Positions 8,987 to 19,746 of a DNA stretch of 64,000 nucleotides are shown here, piece by piece (positions within the stretch are counted from its first letter, which is position 1; every line of letters begins with the position of its first letter). Both the position numbers and the translations under genes were made by a program. The notes beneath the pieces were generated by a model, which was not told the DNA's origin, did no database searches, and was given only the letters and a program-made list of their open reading frames with translations. This DNA comes from CAJBLF01 sp964418415 (GTDB lineage: Bacteria; Patescibacteriota; Gracilibacteria; Absconditabacterales; Absconditicoccaceae), in assembly GCA_964418415.1 (NCBI GenBank), contig CAYQLB010000002.1, positions 1 through 64,000 of the forward strand, written 5' to 3'.

Positions 8987-10690
8987 TTAGATGTTTTTTG
9001 TTAGGTTGAGGATTGTTTGTTTCTCTTCACTGGAAATTGTTGTGCTTTTGGTGATTTTTTGGATATATCATTGAAGAACCGGTAAAATGATTTGTTTGAT
9101 TGCTTGGTATCTTTTATCTTCTTCTTTATCCGCTAATTCTTTATCTCGTCGGAGCTGTAATTCTATTAACTTTTCGTTTTGTCATGGATCCTTCATTGTC
9201 TGGGATATTTTAGTATCAGGTACTATTTTGATGATAGTATGCATAAGTTCTATGATCTGTGTCCGTTTGTCTTGTGTTTCTCTATATTGATTGATAAAAT
9301 CTTGATAAAACAGCGCACTTACCAATACCTCTCTGTCTATTTCGTATTTTATTTCTTTTCTCCTTGTAGCTTGTTGGAGAATGTATTTACCTTCGTTTTT
9401 TGCGAATTGGATATATTGAACACGCATAATTTCGTATCAAATCCCTATTTTTTCTCACAATACTTGAACATAATGATCTTGCATAGCGCTACTATTGATG
9501 TTCAATATCAGTCCAAACATAATGTTCAATATTTTCTGTTTGTCTATAGGAGAGGTTAAATCAAATTTCTTTTTCATATGTTGAAAAACAACCGAAAATC
9601 CATCCTGACCTTTTTTTCGTTCTTCATCGAATCTTTCCTTTCCATCTGCCGTATTCGCGAGTTCATCGATATCTTTGAATCCTTCTGGTAGCGATATGAT
9701 TTTTGGAAAAAGACTATTTTGATATGCTAGAGTAAGTGCTCTTATGCTTGCTTCATGTCCTGCATCGTCATTGTCGAAAAGAAGGAAGATGTATTCCGTA
9801 AATCTCTTGATGAGTTTGAGATGTTCTTGTGTTAGAGCAGTTCCGCATGTCGCTACTCCGAGATGATATCCTAATCTTGCGAGTCAAATCACATCCATTT
9901 GTCCCTCAACGATGAATAATGCATTATGTTCTTTTATCTCGCTTTTTGCTCGATTTAAGCCATAGAGAAGTTGTGATTTTTGAAATGCTTTGTGTTCTGC
10001 GCTGTTGATATATTTCGGTTTGTCGTTGGGATCTACAATTCTTGCACTGAAGCCGACGATATTGTTCATGGTATCATAGATAGGAAATGTGATTCTGTGT
10101 CTAAAAAAAGCATAGAGATCTCATCAGGTTTGTGATTTTTTTGCCAATGATGCTTCGATAAGATCTTGATCGCTAAATCCTTTGCTTTTCAATTCTTGGA
10201 TGAGTGCATAGTGTGAATCCGGTGCGTAACCGATACCAAATTCTTTGATGATTTTTTCGTCTAATCTCCTTCCTTCGATCAAATATTTTTTCGCTGATGG
10301 ATGTTTTTCCAATTGTTCTATAAAAAACTTTTGTGCTAGTTTATGGATACGTTTGATTTTCTCTTTTTCATCTTGTCGATCATCGTTTTTTTTCGGATCT
10401 ATCTGATATTTTGCGAGATCAATATTCGCTTGTTTAGCTAATTCCTTAGCAGCATCTCGAAAGTCTATCCTTTCTATTTCTTGCATAAAGGTGATGACGT
10501 TTCCCCCTTTCCCACAGCCGAAGCATTTGAAGATCTGCTTGCTCGGAGAAACCATAAATGATGGAGTCTTTTCGTTATGAAATGGGCAACAAGCAGTAAA
10601 ATTCGCTCCAGCTCTTTTGAGAGGAACGTATCTATTAATGATATCAACGATATCGATGGTATTTAGAATATCTTCACTGAGTTTGCTCAA
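8987..10690 (-). CDS. dnaG: DNA primase DnaG
   Basis: Makes RNA primers for replication. The 567-aa product has the N-terminal zinc-binding domain (CCPFHNEKTPSF at about 34-45, CFGCGKGG at about 57-64). The RNA-polymerase core follows (EFGIGYAP, then FSARIVD). The TOPRIM domain has FIVEGQMDVIGL and DNDDAG. The C-terminal helicase-binding region is helical and charged. TGA codons read as Gly bridge every break. No ATG precedes the family start, so I chose TTG at 10690, giving (M)SKLSEDILNTIDIV; a more upstream TTG at 10750 would add a hydrophobic stretch untypical of primases. Ends in TAA. Confidence 0.93.
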
Positions 10691-10794
10691 TAGTATATAT
10701 ATAGTATAAATAGTGTGATAGTAGCATAAAAATATCGTGGATAAAAACAATATCTTCTTTTTAGCTCCGTGGTGGTGTTTTTTTTGCTGGCAGC

Positions 10795-11045
10795 AAATTA
10801 CTTCTTTTTCTGGGCGCTTCGCCCCAAACCCTGACCTACTTTTTCCCGGCGAAAAAAGTAGGCAAAAACGCCTTTCTCTTTTTAGTCGCCATTTTTGCCA
10901 TTAAGGCAGTATCACGGATTCTCTCCTATCTCTCTTGGTTTGCTCTTGTGCTTCGATGCAAATGCTCCCTTTTGATTCTTTTTTCTTGTAGGGAGTATTG
11001 CTCGACCTACCTTTCGTACTGATTTAGTAATGGCAAAAGTTTGTT
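10795..11045. repeat. Dispersed palindromic repeat, copy C
   Basis: The stretch upstream of dnaG has no credible gene. It carries GGGCGCTTCGCCC and the inverted repeat CCTACTTTTT...AAAAAAGTAGG followed by caaaaacgcc, as in copy A, and ends with a diverged tgatttagtaatggcaaaag edge. Confidence 0.45.
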
Positions 11046-11053
11046 AAATAGGG

Positions 11054-11085
11054 AAAAAGAGTCACTGAATGATAGCGACTCTTTT
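11054..11085 (-). terminator. Terminator of the small lipoprotein-like gene
   Basis: An AAGAGTC/GACTCTT stem followed by T on the minus strand lies about 35 nt after the stop codon at 11120. Confidence 0.7.
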
Positions 11086-11119
11086 CTTTGGTATAGGTGT
11101 TGAAGGTGTTTCTCTTGTG

Positions 11120-11281
11120 TTATCGGGCTAACCCAATTGCCCGATCGTGTTGGTAGTGCTTCATGTATCCGCAAGATCGCGGGCTTGTACATGAGCTCAT
11201 ACCTATTGCAATAAGTATGATTACTGCGAAGGTGATGATAGCTACCGTGTTTCCGTTGAAATTTACATTTCTCTTCTTCAT
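11120..11281 (-). CDS. Small lipoprotein-like membrane protein
   Basis: A 53-aa ORF with a basic start (MKKRNVNFNG), one hydrophobic segment (about 13-28) and GMSSC at residues 27-31, an imperfect lipobox. The remainder is Cys/His/Arg-containing (CGYMKHYQHDRA). It was picked over a longer overlapping frame because it has ATG, a signal-like N-terminus, a promoter and a terminator. It may be an anchored lipoprotein or a single-pass membrane peptide; the function is unknown. Confidence 0.65.
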   Translation of the reverse strand: MKKRNVNFNGNTVAIITFAVIILIAIGMSSCTSPRSCGYMKHYQHDRAIGLAR

Positions 11282-11326
11282 AAGACACCAAATTTTTTGT
11301 TAGACATATTTTTGTTTTATATCTAT

Positions 11327-11354
11327 ATTATATATATTTTTTGTAATAAGTCAA
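11327..11354 (-). promoter_or_regulatory. Promoter of the small lipoprotein-like gene
   Basis: TTGACT (11349-11354) and TATAAT (11327-11332) have a 16-bp spacer on the minus strand. Confidence 0.65.
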
Positions 11355-11426
11355 TAGAATTTTGAGGACTGTTTTATTTCCCCTTTTTTGTACTTTCTTC
11401 CTCTTGTATTCTCTTATTTTCTTTTA

Positions 11427-11454
11427 TTGACATTTTTCTATATAAATATATATT
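11427..11454 (+). promoter_or_regulatory. Promoter of the 513-aa gene
   Basis: TTGACA (11427-11432) and TATATT (11449-11454) have a 16-bp spacer, 26 nt before the ATG at 11481. It diverges from the lipoprotein promoter. Confidence 0.6.
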
Positions 11455-11480
11455 CTTTATATTTATTTCTTGTTTCTTCT

Positions 11481-13022
11481 ATGGATATCCAAAAACATTA
11501 TCAAAAAATTGTTGTCCTCAAAAAAAATCTTGTAGCCAGTCCTACGATCAATAGTTTTCTTGATGCTCACAAGGAAGACTTGCTTACCGTGTTGGATGAT
11601 TCTTCTCTTTCACTTACTAAGCCTACCAAAAAATCATTATTGGATACTTTACAAGAAAAACAAAGTATGTTGGCTTTACAACTTCAATCTGTTGGATTAC
11701 GCAAATGACTTCATGAACAGAAAATCGTTCTTCCAAAATCCGTTCTTGAATGGAAGAAAAAAGAGGAAATGGCTAAACAAAACTATCTTCCTATGATTCT
11801 CCAATTGGCATGTTCTCATCCAGAATATTATTTCCGCAAACCTTATGGTGGTGAAACGACACACAAAGAATTGATTGATTATGTCGTCATCGATCCGAAT
11901 AAGATTCCTGAGGGATTTATGAATGCCTTTCAGATAGAACATATTGATATCGCGGCTAAAGATATCAAAGAACTTTTCAAAAGAGCTACACCATTGGAAT
12001 ATTATACAGACAAATTTGCGAAGACACGAAGAGTTGTTTTTATTGATGGAAAACTCGTTGTTTTCAGAGAACTTCAGCAATTATTACATAAAGAAACTCA
12101 TCTTACTCAATGAGAAAAGAGGAGAGTGGATCATAAAAAATATTTTAACGTGTATGATGATATCTATTCTGCTATTAGATCGCAGATGTATATTGTTGAT
12201 AAAGAACATGATAAAATGGATGATTATAGAGATCTTCAGAGACAGATGATAGATATGATTCAAAACATAGCATTTGACACTAAACATCAAGATGAAAGAA
12301 GAAAACTTGATCAGATTATCTATGATATTAGAAATGCTACTTCATTTCCTCTTATGGCTAGTAAATTTTATAATCTCTATCAGATTAATTTTGCCAATAA
12401 AACTATTACGAGCAAACACTTGGAATGAGCGAGTAATAAGGTATCCAAAGAATTACATAAGTTATGATCTATTATTCTTGAAATCCAGCTTCAGACTGAT
12501 GCACTCAATCATTTATTGTATACTCAGGAATATACATTCAAATTATTTACCCATGCTATTTCCAAAGCAGTATCTGCTCATGATAGTAAGTGATTACTAG
12601 GTGCTTTTCACGCTTATTACAAACAATTATGACAAAATAAACAAAAAACAGAACCATTTATTACCCTTGAACACCAGGTGAAAACAATTTTCTGAACTAA
12701 TTTTGACGAAAGATATATGCAGACACATAGCGCTTTCCTTAAAGCTGAAGCATTGCTTACTGTGCAAAATATATACTTTAAAGCATATACCTTGGAACAT
12801 ACTATTAAACTTTGAACTGTTCAAAAAAAAGATTTTGATTTTGATATTCCTTTATCGGTCAGAACTGCTCCATGGTACAAGGAATTTTTTTCAGATCTCG
12901 ATGAATATATTCTTAAGATTCAAGAATTCTGAAATACAAATATGTCTGAAGAACATATGGGTATTTGTCTTGGATTACTGAAAAAATTGAGAACTCTCCC
13001 TCTTTTTGGATGATCTATGTAA
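11481..13022 (+). CDS. Large helical protein of unknown function
   Basis: A 513-aa protein formed by reading about ten TGA codons as glycine. It begins MDIQKHYQKIVVLKKNLVAS and is rich in Lys, Glu, Gln and Leu, with long helical stretches and no signal peptide or membrane segment. Islands of likely structure include YYFRKPYGGETTHKELIDYVVIDP (about 115-140) and KFAKTRRVVFIDGKLVVF (about 178-195). I see no catalytic motif. It sits alone between divergent and convergent neighbours with its own promoter. It may be lineage-specific. The start follows the promoter closely and removes a hydrophobic upstream extension that overlaps it. Confidence 0.8.
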
Positions 13023-13026
13023 GTAC

Positions 13027-14250
13027 TTATTTAATATAGAAGAGATAAAGATGTTCTTTTTTTATCTTTTTTGCGACTTCTTTGATATCCTCAAGTGTTA
13101 ATTTTTTATATTTCTTTAATATCTCCTCTAATGTATCTATTTTTTTATAGATCAGATATTGATTTCCGAGAAAACTCGCCATGTCGTCCGAGGATTCTAT
13201 TCCCATCTGGATCTGTCCTTCATTGTATCCTATAGCATTATCAAATTCTTCTTGAGTAATATTGCCGTTAGCTATGTTTTCTATTTCTTCGTAGATTTTC
13301 TCTACCCCAAAATCGAACCTTTTTTTGTCTATTCCTGCTCTGATAAGGAATGTTCCGGTGTCTTCCTGAACCATATGGCTTGCTTTGATATAATAACAAA
13401 GTCCTTGTTTTTCCCTGATATTCTGGAATAATCTGGAAGACATATTTCCTCATAATATTGTTGCTAAGACGTTAGCTGCATATTTTTGTTCATCATTTCC
13501 TGCGAATCCTGGTGCAGAGATGACGAGATGAGTCTGTTCGTTCTTTTGTTCATAGAATCCGACGTGATGTTCCGGAAATTCGTGAATAAATTCAGGTTTT
13601 TGTATTCTTTTTTTCTCGGGTAGAGTGATGAATTCTTGTTGTAATTGGTGTATTATGGCTTCTTTATCCTTTATTTTTCCTGCTATGACGATGATAAGAT
13701 TGTCTTTGGTGTAAAGATCAGCCTTGTGTTCAAAAAGCATTTCTTGTGTAAAAGAATTGACGTTTTCTTCTGTTCCTATTATCTGTCGGCCATAGCTATT
13801 ATCTCCAAAATAATAGCTTTGTCGCTTTTCCATGGTCATAGCCATAGGGTTGTCTTCATACATCTTGATCTCTTGGATAACAACGCCCTTTTCTCTTTCC
13901 AATTCTGGGATACTAAACTTTGCATTATTCATCATATCTCCTAGGACATCTATCGCTTTTGTTATAAATTCTGGAGCGCATTTTACGTAGTATCCTACAT
14001 ATTCATCACCCGTATATGCATTGGATTCTCCACCGAATTTATCCAAAGCTTCTGCTACGGCTTTTGGGGTAGGGTATCTTTTCCCTCATTTAAAAAATAG
14101 GTGTTCAAGAAAATGGCTCAAACCGTTTTTTTCTCTTGTTTCGTAAATACTTCCTGCTCTACACATGATCTCTATAGTCACTGAATTGGCGTCTTCCATT
14201 GGGGCAAATAGAACCTCTATTCAAGCGATATTTTCTATGGTATATTTCAT
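13027..14250 (-). CDS. M16 family zinc peptidase (processing protease-like)
   Basis: The 407-aa product has the inverted zinc motif HFLEH at residues 46-50 within GLSHFLEHLFFKGGKRYPT, where one Gly is TGA. GGESNAYTGDEYVGYY and the N-terminal M16 fold follow. The second domain carries GGNMSSRLFQNIREKQGLCYYI, the standard R/Y region. The length matches the PqqL/YmxG-type single-chain family. It probably degrades or processes peptides; the substrate is unknown. There is no signal peptide, so it is cytoplasmic or exported by another route. The stop nearly abuts the convergent helical-protein gene. Confidence 0.93.
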
Positions 14251-14386
14251 GACTACGTGACTAAAAGATAAAACCCTCTAAAGAGGACCACAATGATTAA
14301 ACGATTAGTGATTTAGCATAGGATTGCAATAATAAGACGGGATAGATGGGATAGAATGATTATAGTCTATCTCTTTATAAAATGTA

Positions 14387-14414
14387 TTGACAAATCAGAT
14401 TTTCTGAGTATAAT
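14387..14414 (+). promoter_or_regulatory. Promoter of the SLH-like exported protein
   Basis: TTGACA (14387-14392) and TATAAT (14409-14414), both perfect, are separated by 16 bp, 35 nt before the ATG. Confidence 0.75.
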
Positions 14415-14448
14415 CATTTTATAAGATTTACACTTTGTAACGGTCTTG

Positions 14449-15702
14449 ATGAGTGTAGCATCAATAACAAAAACAAAGCTGTATACAACTGTACTTTTCG
14501 GTACTTTGGCCGCCATAAGCGCATCGTCGACTTGGGCAATGACCATACCGGAAACCTCCTTTGTAGACACAGTTGAACAGAATGTCGTGTCGACTCAATG
14601 AACTCAAGAACTCTCTGTCCTTCGAACGAAATTGAAGGAAAGATTTTCTGGAGTAGCACAAGAAGTACAATCATTGGTGCGTGGTCAAACAGCAATTTCG
14701 GGCTATTCTCATGAAATAGCTCCTCGTAGTATTGATGTACATCAGGGAATAGGAATTACACCTGCCATTTTTGGTCAGGATTTTTTTGTTGATATCGAGA
14801 ATGATCCGTATAGGAGTTATATCAATAGATTGGCTTCCTATGATGTTCTTGCTCCTTCACAGAAGTTTTTTCCCCAAAATTACTTCCGTGTAGATGATTT
14901 CTTATGACTTTTACAGAAATTGTATACCAAAAGATTTAATCAGGTATTACCTTCTGACATACTCACTTTGTCTACTGATGATGGTATCATGACGAAGCGA
15001 CAGATACAACAAATCCTTTCCTCTCTCAAGGGAATAGTGTCTCTTGAGATTGATTGAGATTCTTATGATAAACTTATAAGATCTGAGTGAGCGTATTATC
15101 TTGTACGTATGTTTGATGTACCTGCTTTGGAGCTTCCAAACCCTTCTTTATGAGATCTTCCTAACTATTTTTCCGATACTGTCTGACATCCATTTGTATA
15201 TGCTATTCATACATTAGCAAATCTTGGTATCACCAATATGCAGGCAGAAATGTTTTATCCTGATAATTACCTTCGTCATTATGATTTCATTATACTTTTC
15301 GTTAATTCGCTTATGTATGTCAACGGGCAATCTTTGGGTGATGGTGTTTATTCTTCATTTGCTGACGTGGGAAGTTCGGCATCATATCTCCCTCAATTAA
15401 TCTATGCTGCTGACCGTGGATTGATTGATCAACTTATGGTAAGCAAAAGAGGCCAATTGTATTTTGAACCAGATGCTTTTATGACTAAACATGAAGTATA
15501 TCAGATTCTTGGTAAAACCTTGGGACTTCAATTTACTTATGATGCAGAACAAGCGAATACAGAAAAAATAACGAGAGGTGAGTTGGCTCAACTACTTGTC
15601 CAGAGTTTGGATCTTCAACCAAAGATAGTTCCTTCAGAACCAGATACTCCTGATGATGTTACCTTATTGAATAAGTTGAGAGTTCTTCTTTCGCTTTTAT
15701 AA
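14449..15702 (+). CDS. Exported protein with SLH-like repeats
   Basis: The 417-aa product starts with a signal peptide (positive SITKTKLY, hydrophobic VLFGTLAAISA, cleavage near TWA-M). Two or three regions resemble S-layer homology repeats: YINRLASYDVLAPSQKFFPQNYFRVDDFL (about 120-150), YAIHTLANLGITN...FYPDNYLRHYDFIILFVN (about 250-285) and LIYAADRGLIDQLM...FEPDAFMTKHEVYQIL (about 320-355). SLH repeats anchor proteins to cell-wall polymers. The adjacent surface protein suggests a cell-envelope role. TGA glycines occur throughout. The SLH assignment is from repeat pattern only. Confidence 0.75.
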
Positions 15703-15794
15703 GGTATTGCTCATAGATATCTCTTTAGGCCTCGAACGTTTGTGTTTGGGGTTTTTGTTTTGTTTTTGTAGACAGAATTATCTTAGTGAAAAAT

Positions 15795-15823
15795 TTGACA
15801 AAATAGTCTATTGTGAATATAAT
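15795..15823 (+). promoter_or_regulatory. Promoter of the large surface protein
   Basis: Perfect TTGACA (15795-15800) and TATAAT (15818-15823) with a 17-bp spacer. It rules out the upstream GTG start at 15813, which lies inside it. Confidence 0.8.
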
Positions 15824-15905
15824 TGGTAGAAGGTTAAAAATCATTGAATTAGGTATATTATATTTTACACTTTATGTTTTGAACTTTATTTGTTATCTAT
15901 ATATC

Positions 15906-17786
15906 ATGAACAACGTTATTAAACACGCTCATCGTCATCTTAAAGGGCATATTCGCGATCATCATAAACATTACCTATTTGGGGTTTTTGGTGGATTTGC
16001 TTTGTTCAAATTGTTTTTGTTATTGATGGGACTTAGTACCATTCATTATACTATTACTAATGCACAGCTTGAAGAGTGATGTGTTCTTACCTGACAATAT
16101 TATACTGGTGAGTATCAAACTGGATGTGTCGAAGTTCCTGAAGAGCTTACTGGCGGGTATTTGGAATGTGAAACCATTCCAGGATATTGGACAGGATGAA
16201 TCTTGAATGAATCGGGTGATCTTATCGATCAAATATGGGTAGAGGAGTCTCAGAGTAATTGTGTACTTACGGGACAAACCATTATCCCTGCGTATATCAC
16301 AGGATGTTCTCTTATATGAGGATATCGAACGGGAGGAACCCTTCTTTGTGAAGAGGATAATGATAAGTCATGAATAATGAATAACGGATGAAATGGAATA
16401 TGTGAATCATGAGATATTATTCGATCTAGACCTCTTTCATGAGCTGTCTTGGGTAATGTGTTATCTGTAAGATGGTCATATTCATGAGATGATTGTACTA
16501 CTATTTCGTGACTTATTCTTCAACTTTGGGATCATAATGGACAATGGATTACCATTAATTCATTAGCTTCTGGTACTACACAATATTCATTCGATTCCAA
16601 ACCGCTCTATAGTTTTCAACAATCAGGATTCTATCATATCTTAGGTACGGGTATCAGTGGACAACAATATCTCTATACAGGAACATATACCTGACTATAT
16701 TCATATTTCTTTACTTGATATAAGTTTAGATTTCTTACACCTGATGCTACTCCTTTGAATGAATCAGTATTTTTTACTATAGATAATCAGGTTCCTACAC
16801 TTACTTGAATGAGCTTAACTTCTAGTTGATCAACTACCTGATATGTCACACTCAGTGGTGTGGTTGTTTTGTCTTTCACTGCTAATGAATTGCTCGATGA
16901 TCTTGATATTACTCTTGGATCTAAGCATCCAAATTCATTCTCTCATTCAGGATTGGAATATTCTTATATCTGGATTGTTAGTTCTCTTTATCCTGAAGGT
17001 ACTTTGGTTGCTGATATACGTTTTGATGACGAAGCAGGAAATACTGGTGTAGTGCTTTATACGGGACAGCTTATTTTGGATATTACCTCACCTACAGCTA
17101 CTGGATTCGTTTTTAGTGATTCTGCTGATGGTGTCGTTCTTGATTTCACCACATCCGAACCAGTAACATCTACATTCACTTTTTGAAATACTTGAGTACC
17201 TGTCTCTAGCTGATCCAATACTCATTATCTTACTGCTCATCACATCAGTTTTTCTGGTGTTGCTAGGGATCAATTATATACCTTTACCTTGAATGTTATG
17301 GATCCTGCATCTAATGTTAGGTCTATTACTGGTGATTTTGTTTGGACAAATCTCGGACAAATTATCTCTCATGTGTATGTTATCACTCCTGTCGAAGAGC
17401 CTGTATTGAGTGGAAATTTAGCTACTTTGGCAGTTATCATGAAAACAGAAGTAGAAAAATTTAATGCATGCAAAGATAAACTTACTTTCACTCCTGTAGA
17501 AGTCGAAGTCAGACGCAATAGTTTTATTATCCAAATGCCAAAATTCAAAAAATCACAGATTAAAACGCTTGTGAATGCCTTTACTCTCTTTGTACTTGAT
17601 AAGGTTAAGACTGATTATAAAATCACAAAATCTGATGTCGATACTATTACCCATACATTTGATAATTTCCTCGTTATTCTTAAATTACTCAGAGATGATG
17701 ATAACGAATGTAAACAAAATTTGTCCAATTATCATATCTCTCAATTCAAAAGAGCATTAGTAGAGTATAATATCAATTTGGAATAA
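15906..17786 (+). CDS. Large surface protein with Cys repeats and Ig-like domains
   Basis: The 626-aa product has a His-rich basic N-terminus (HAHRHLKGHIRDHHKHY) followed by one hydrophobic segment (about 28-52), a signal anchor. Residues about 60-170 contain repeated Cys/Gly/Tyr units (CVLTGQ...Y.TGC occurs twice) likely held by disulfides. The middle (about 180-480) is Thr/Ser/Gly-rich and strand-like, resembling bacterial Ig-like domains. The C-terminus (about 510-626) is a charged helical domain with two more Cys. More than 20 TGA codons encode Gly. It is probably exposed on the cell surface. The gene ends just before a repeat cluster and scaffold gap. Confidence 0.82.
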
Positions 17787-17800
17787 GCTCACCACGTTCG

Positions 17801-18080
17801 CGTAATGTATCTTCGANNNNNNNNNNNNNNNNNNNNNNNNNNNNNNNNNNNNNNNNNNNNNNNNNNNNNNNNNNNNNNNNNNNNNNNNNNNNNNNNNNNN
17901 NNNNNNNNNNNNNNNNTGTAATGTATCTTCGATGTAATGTATCTTCGATGTAATGTATCTTCGATGTAATGTATCTTCGATGTAATGAACATTACAATCC
18001 ATTACTATTCATTACATTCCGAAGGAATTATTACGAACGAAGTTCTTATTACAGACGAAGTTTCATTACGAGCGAAGCTC
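17801..18080. repeat. ATTAC mini-hairpin repeat cluster 2
   Basis: At least five copies of the 16-bp unit tgtaatgtatcttcga flank a run of N, followed by hairpin units with ATTAC spacers (GAACGAAGTTC, AGACGAAGTTT, GAGCGAAGCTC). On the minus strand the 16-mer reads ATTACATCGAAGATAC, so it is the same hairpin motif reversed. The end of tsaE overlaps the last units. Confidence 0.8.
17817..17916. other. Scaffold gap of 100 N
   Basis: Exactly 100 N interrupt the 16-bp tandem array. A round 100 usually marks a gap of unknown size, so the copy number is not known. Confidence 0.98.
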
Positions 18081-18461
18081 TATAGTCCTCTCTGTCTCAG
18101 AAATTTTCTCTATATTAACTATAACGCTATTTTTTATTGGTAGCTTTTCTATGAATTTTGGTCGTTCGATGACGATGTGTTCGTATTCGTTGATTTGGTC
18201 GATGATTCATTTCTCTACGAGTTCGCTGAATTCCTTGATCCTATACATATCGATATGAAGAAGTTTTCCATTGTAGACATTGAGATACGCGTAGGTTGGA
18301 CTTTGAACGTGATGTTCATTCAGTCATAATCCTTGTGCAAATCCCTTGGTTAATAAGGTCTTGCCTGCTCCTAATTCTCCGTGCAACAGCAAAATCTTAT
18401 GCTCTTTGGCGAGCATTGCTCAGTATTCCAACATTTCTTCTGGAGTTTTTATTGTTTTCAT
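18066..18461 (-). CDS. tsaE: tRNA threonylcarbamoyladenosine biosynthesis protein TsaE
   Basis: TsaE is the ATPase partner of TsaB/TsaD in making t6A37 on ANN-decoding tRNAs. The 131-aa product has P-loop HGELGAGKT (about 27-35), then QSPTYAYLNVYNGKLLHIDMYR (about 58-80) and a C-terminal HIVIERP where the family has an EWP-like motif. TGA glycines occur at EYGAML, GLGLNE and EKGIID. The ATG at 18461 gives the family N-terminus. The last codons (SETERTIELRS) run into the hairpin repeats, so the C-terminus may have been altered by repeat insertion. Confidence 0.92.
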
Positions 18462-18491
18462 GATTCATAATTGATTAAATTGCTTATATCG

Positions 18492-18648
18492 GAATCCATA
18501 TACCCACCCAATCACCTCATTCCGGTGTTAAGTGTTGCAACCGGAATCCACGCTAAGAAGCTTAGTAATAGAGTCATGGATTCCGGCCGCAATTTCATAT
18601 CGCCGGAATGAGGCCAAGACAAAAGGATGGATTCCTTGTCTTGTGTTT
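18492..18648. repeat. Double-hairpin MITE-like element, copy 1
   Basis: Outer arms CCTCATTCCGGTG/CGCCGGAATGAGG enclose inner arms CCGGAATCCA/TGGATTCCGG. A homologous element is at 36877-37012. There is no ORF. The stretch to 18782 also holds a CCCGC/GCGGG hairpin and a Leu/Ile-type AT-rich run but no gene. Confidence 0.75.
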
Positions 18649-18782
18649 TATATCGAAAAATTTATACATATCAACGTTTATTATCTATTTAAAATAATAG
18701 ATAAAAGCGACAGCCCGTCCCGCAAGGCGGGATTAAAATCCTTTGTGGGATTTTCGGCGTCTTATTTATATTTTCTGCTGAT

Positions 18783-19670
18783 ATGAAATTCTTTTTGATA
18801 GATTGATCGAGCTTTTTATATAGAGCATATTATGCGTTTCCTCCTATGACAGATAAAGATGGACATAATGTTAATGTTGTCTATGGTTTTTTCCGTATGC
18901 TCTTCAAAATTTTCCAAGAGAAGCCTGACTATCTTGTAATTGCTTGGGATTCTCCCGTAAAAACTCTGAGACATGAAGCATATCCTGAATATAAAGCTAA
19001 TCGCAAAAAGATGGATGATGATTTCAAAAATCAAATTCCATGGACACAACAGATTGTCGAACAATTGTCTATACCAAATGTCGTGATCCCTACGTATGAA
19101 GCTGACGATATTATCTATACTTTAGCAAAAAAATACGGTACGCATACAGATATTGTTATCGATATTTACTCTTCTGATAAAGATCTTAAACAACTCCTTT
19201 CTGATAATGTATTTTGTGTTGATGCAATGAAATCGATTACTACTACTCCAGCACTTTTTATCAAAGAGTTTTGATTTGCACCTCAGTATATTTTAGAGTA
19301 TCTCGCCTTGATTGGTGATAGTGCGGACAATATTAAGGGCGTTACTGGTATTTGACCTAAAAAAGCGTCCGACTTGATCCAGAAATACCAGACCATCGAT
19401 AACATCTATGCGCATATTGATGAAATCACTGGTGATGTTAAACAGAAATTGATCGATGGGAAAGAAGAGGCATATACGAGCAGGGCGCTTATCGAGTTGA
19501 AACAGGTGGATGAAATCCAAAATTCAGATATAGAAAATTTTGTCTTGGATTTGGATTTTGTGAAATATAAAAAAGTCTTGGTAGAAGAACATCATTTCGC
19601 TTCGTTTGAAAAAACGATTGATGAGTTGAAAAAGAAGTTACAAAGTCCGGTGCAGACTGGGTTGTTTTAG
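18783..19670 (+). CDS. Stand-alone 5'-3' exonuclease (Pol I N-terminal/FEN-like)
   Basis: The 295-aa protein covers the structure-specific 5' nuclease domain of DNA polymerase I without the polymerase. It starts MKFFLIDGSSFLYRAYYA with Gly as TGA. AWDSPVKTLRHEAYPEYKANR and YEADDIIYTLA carry metal ligands. DIYSSDKDLKQLL and GDSADNIKGVTGIGPKKA complete the active site and H3TH DNA-binding loop, again with Gly as TGA. The length fits the 5'-nuclease family. It probably removes RNA primers and flaps. Ends in TAG. Confidence 0.94.
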
Positions 19671-19746
19671 CATCAAGGAAATTGGGTTTGATTTTATTTT
19701 TCATTTCTGTATATTAACAATAATTGTTTATCTATAGAAACAAAAT

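Noticed and set aside
11007..11291. Longer minus-strand frame overlapping the small lipoprotein gene
   Set aside because: The alternate frame lacks a signal-like start and runs through the terminator; the 53-aa frame has a matching promoter, ATG and membrane segment.
17801..18000. CRISPR array
   Set aside because: The repeat unit is 16 bp and directly tandem with no variable spacers, and no cas genes are present.
17757..18002. Minus-strand ORF across the N gap
   Set aside because: It is an artefact of translating the 16-bp tandem repeat and N residues.
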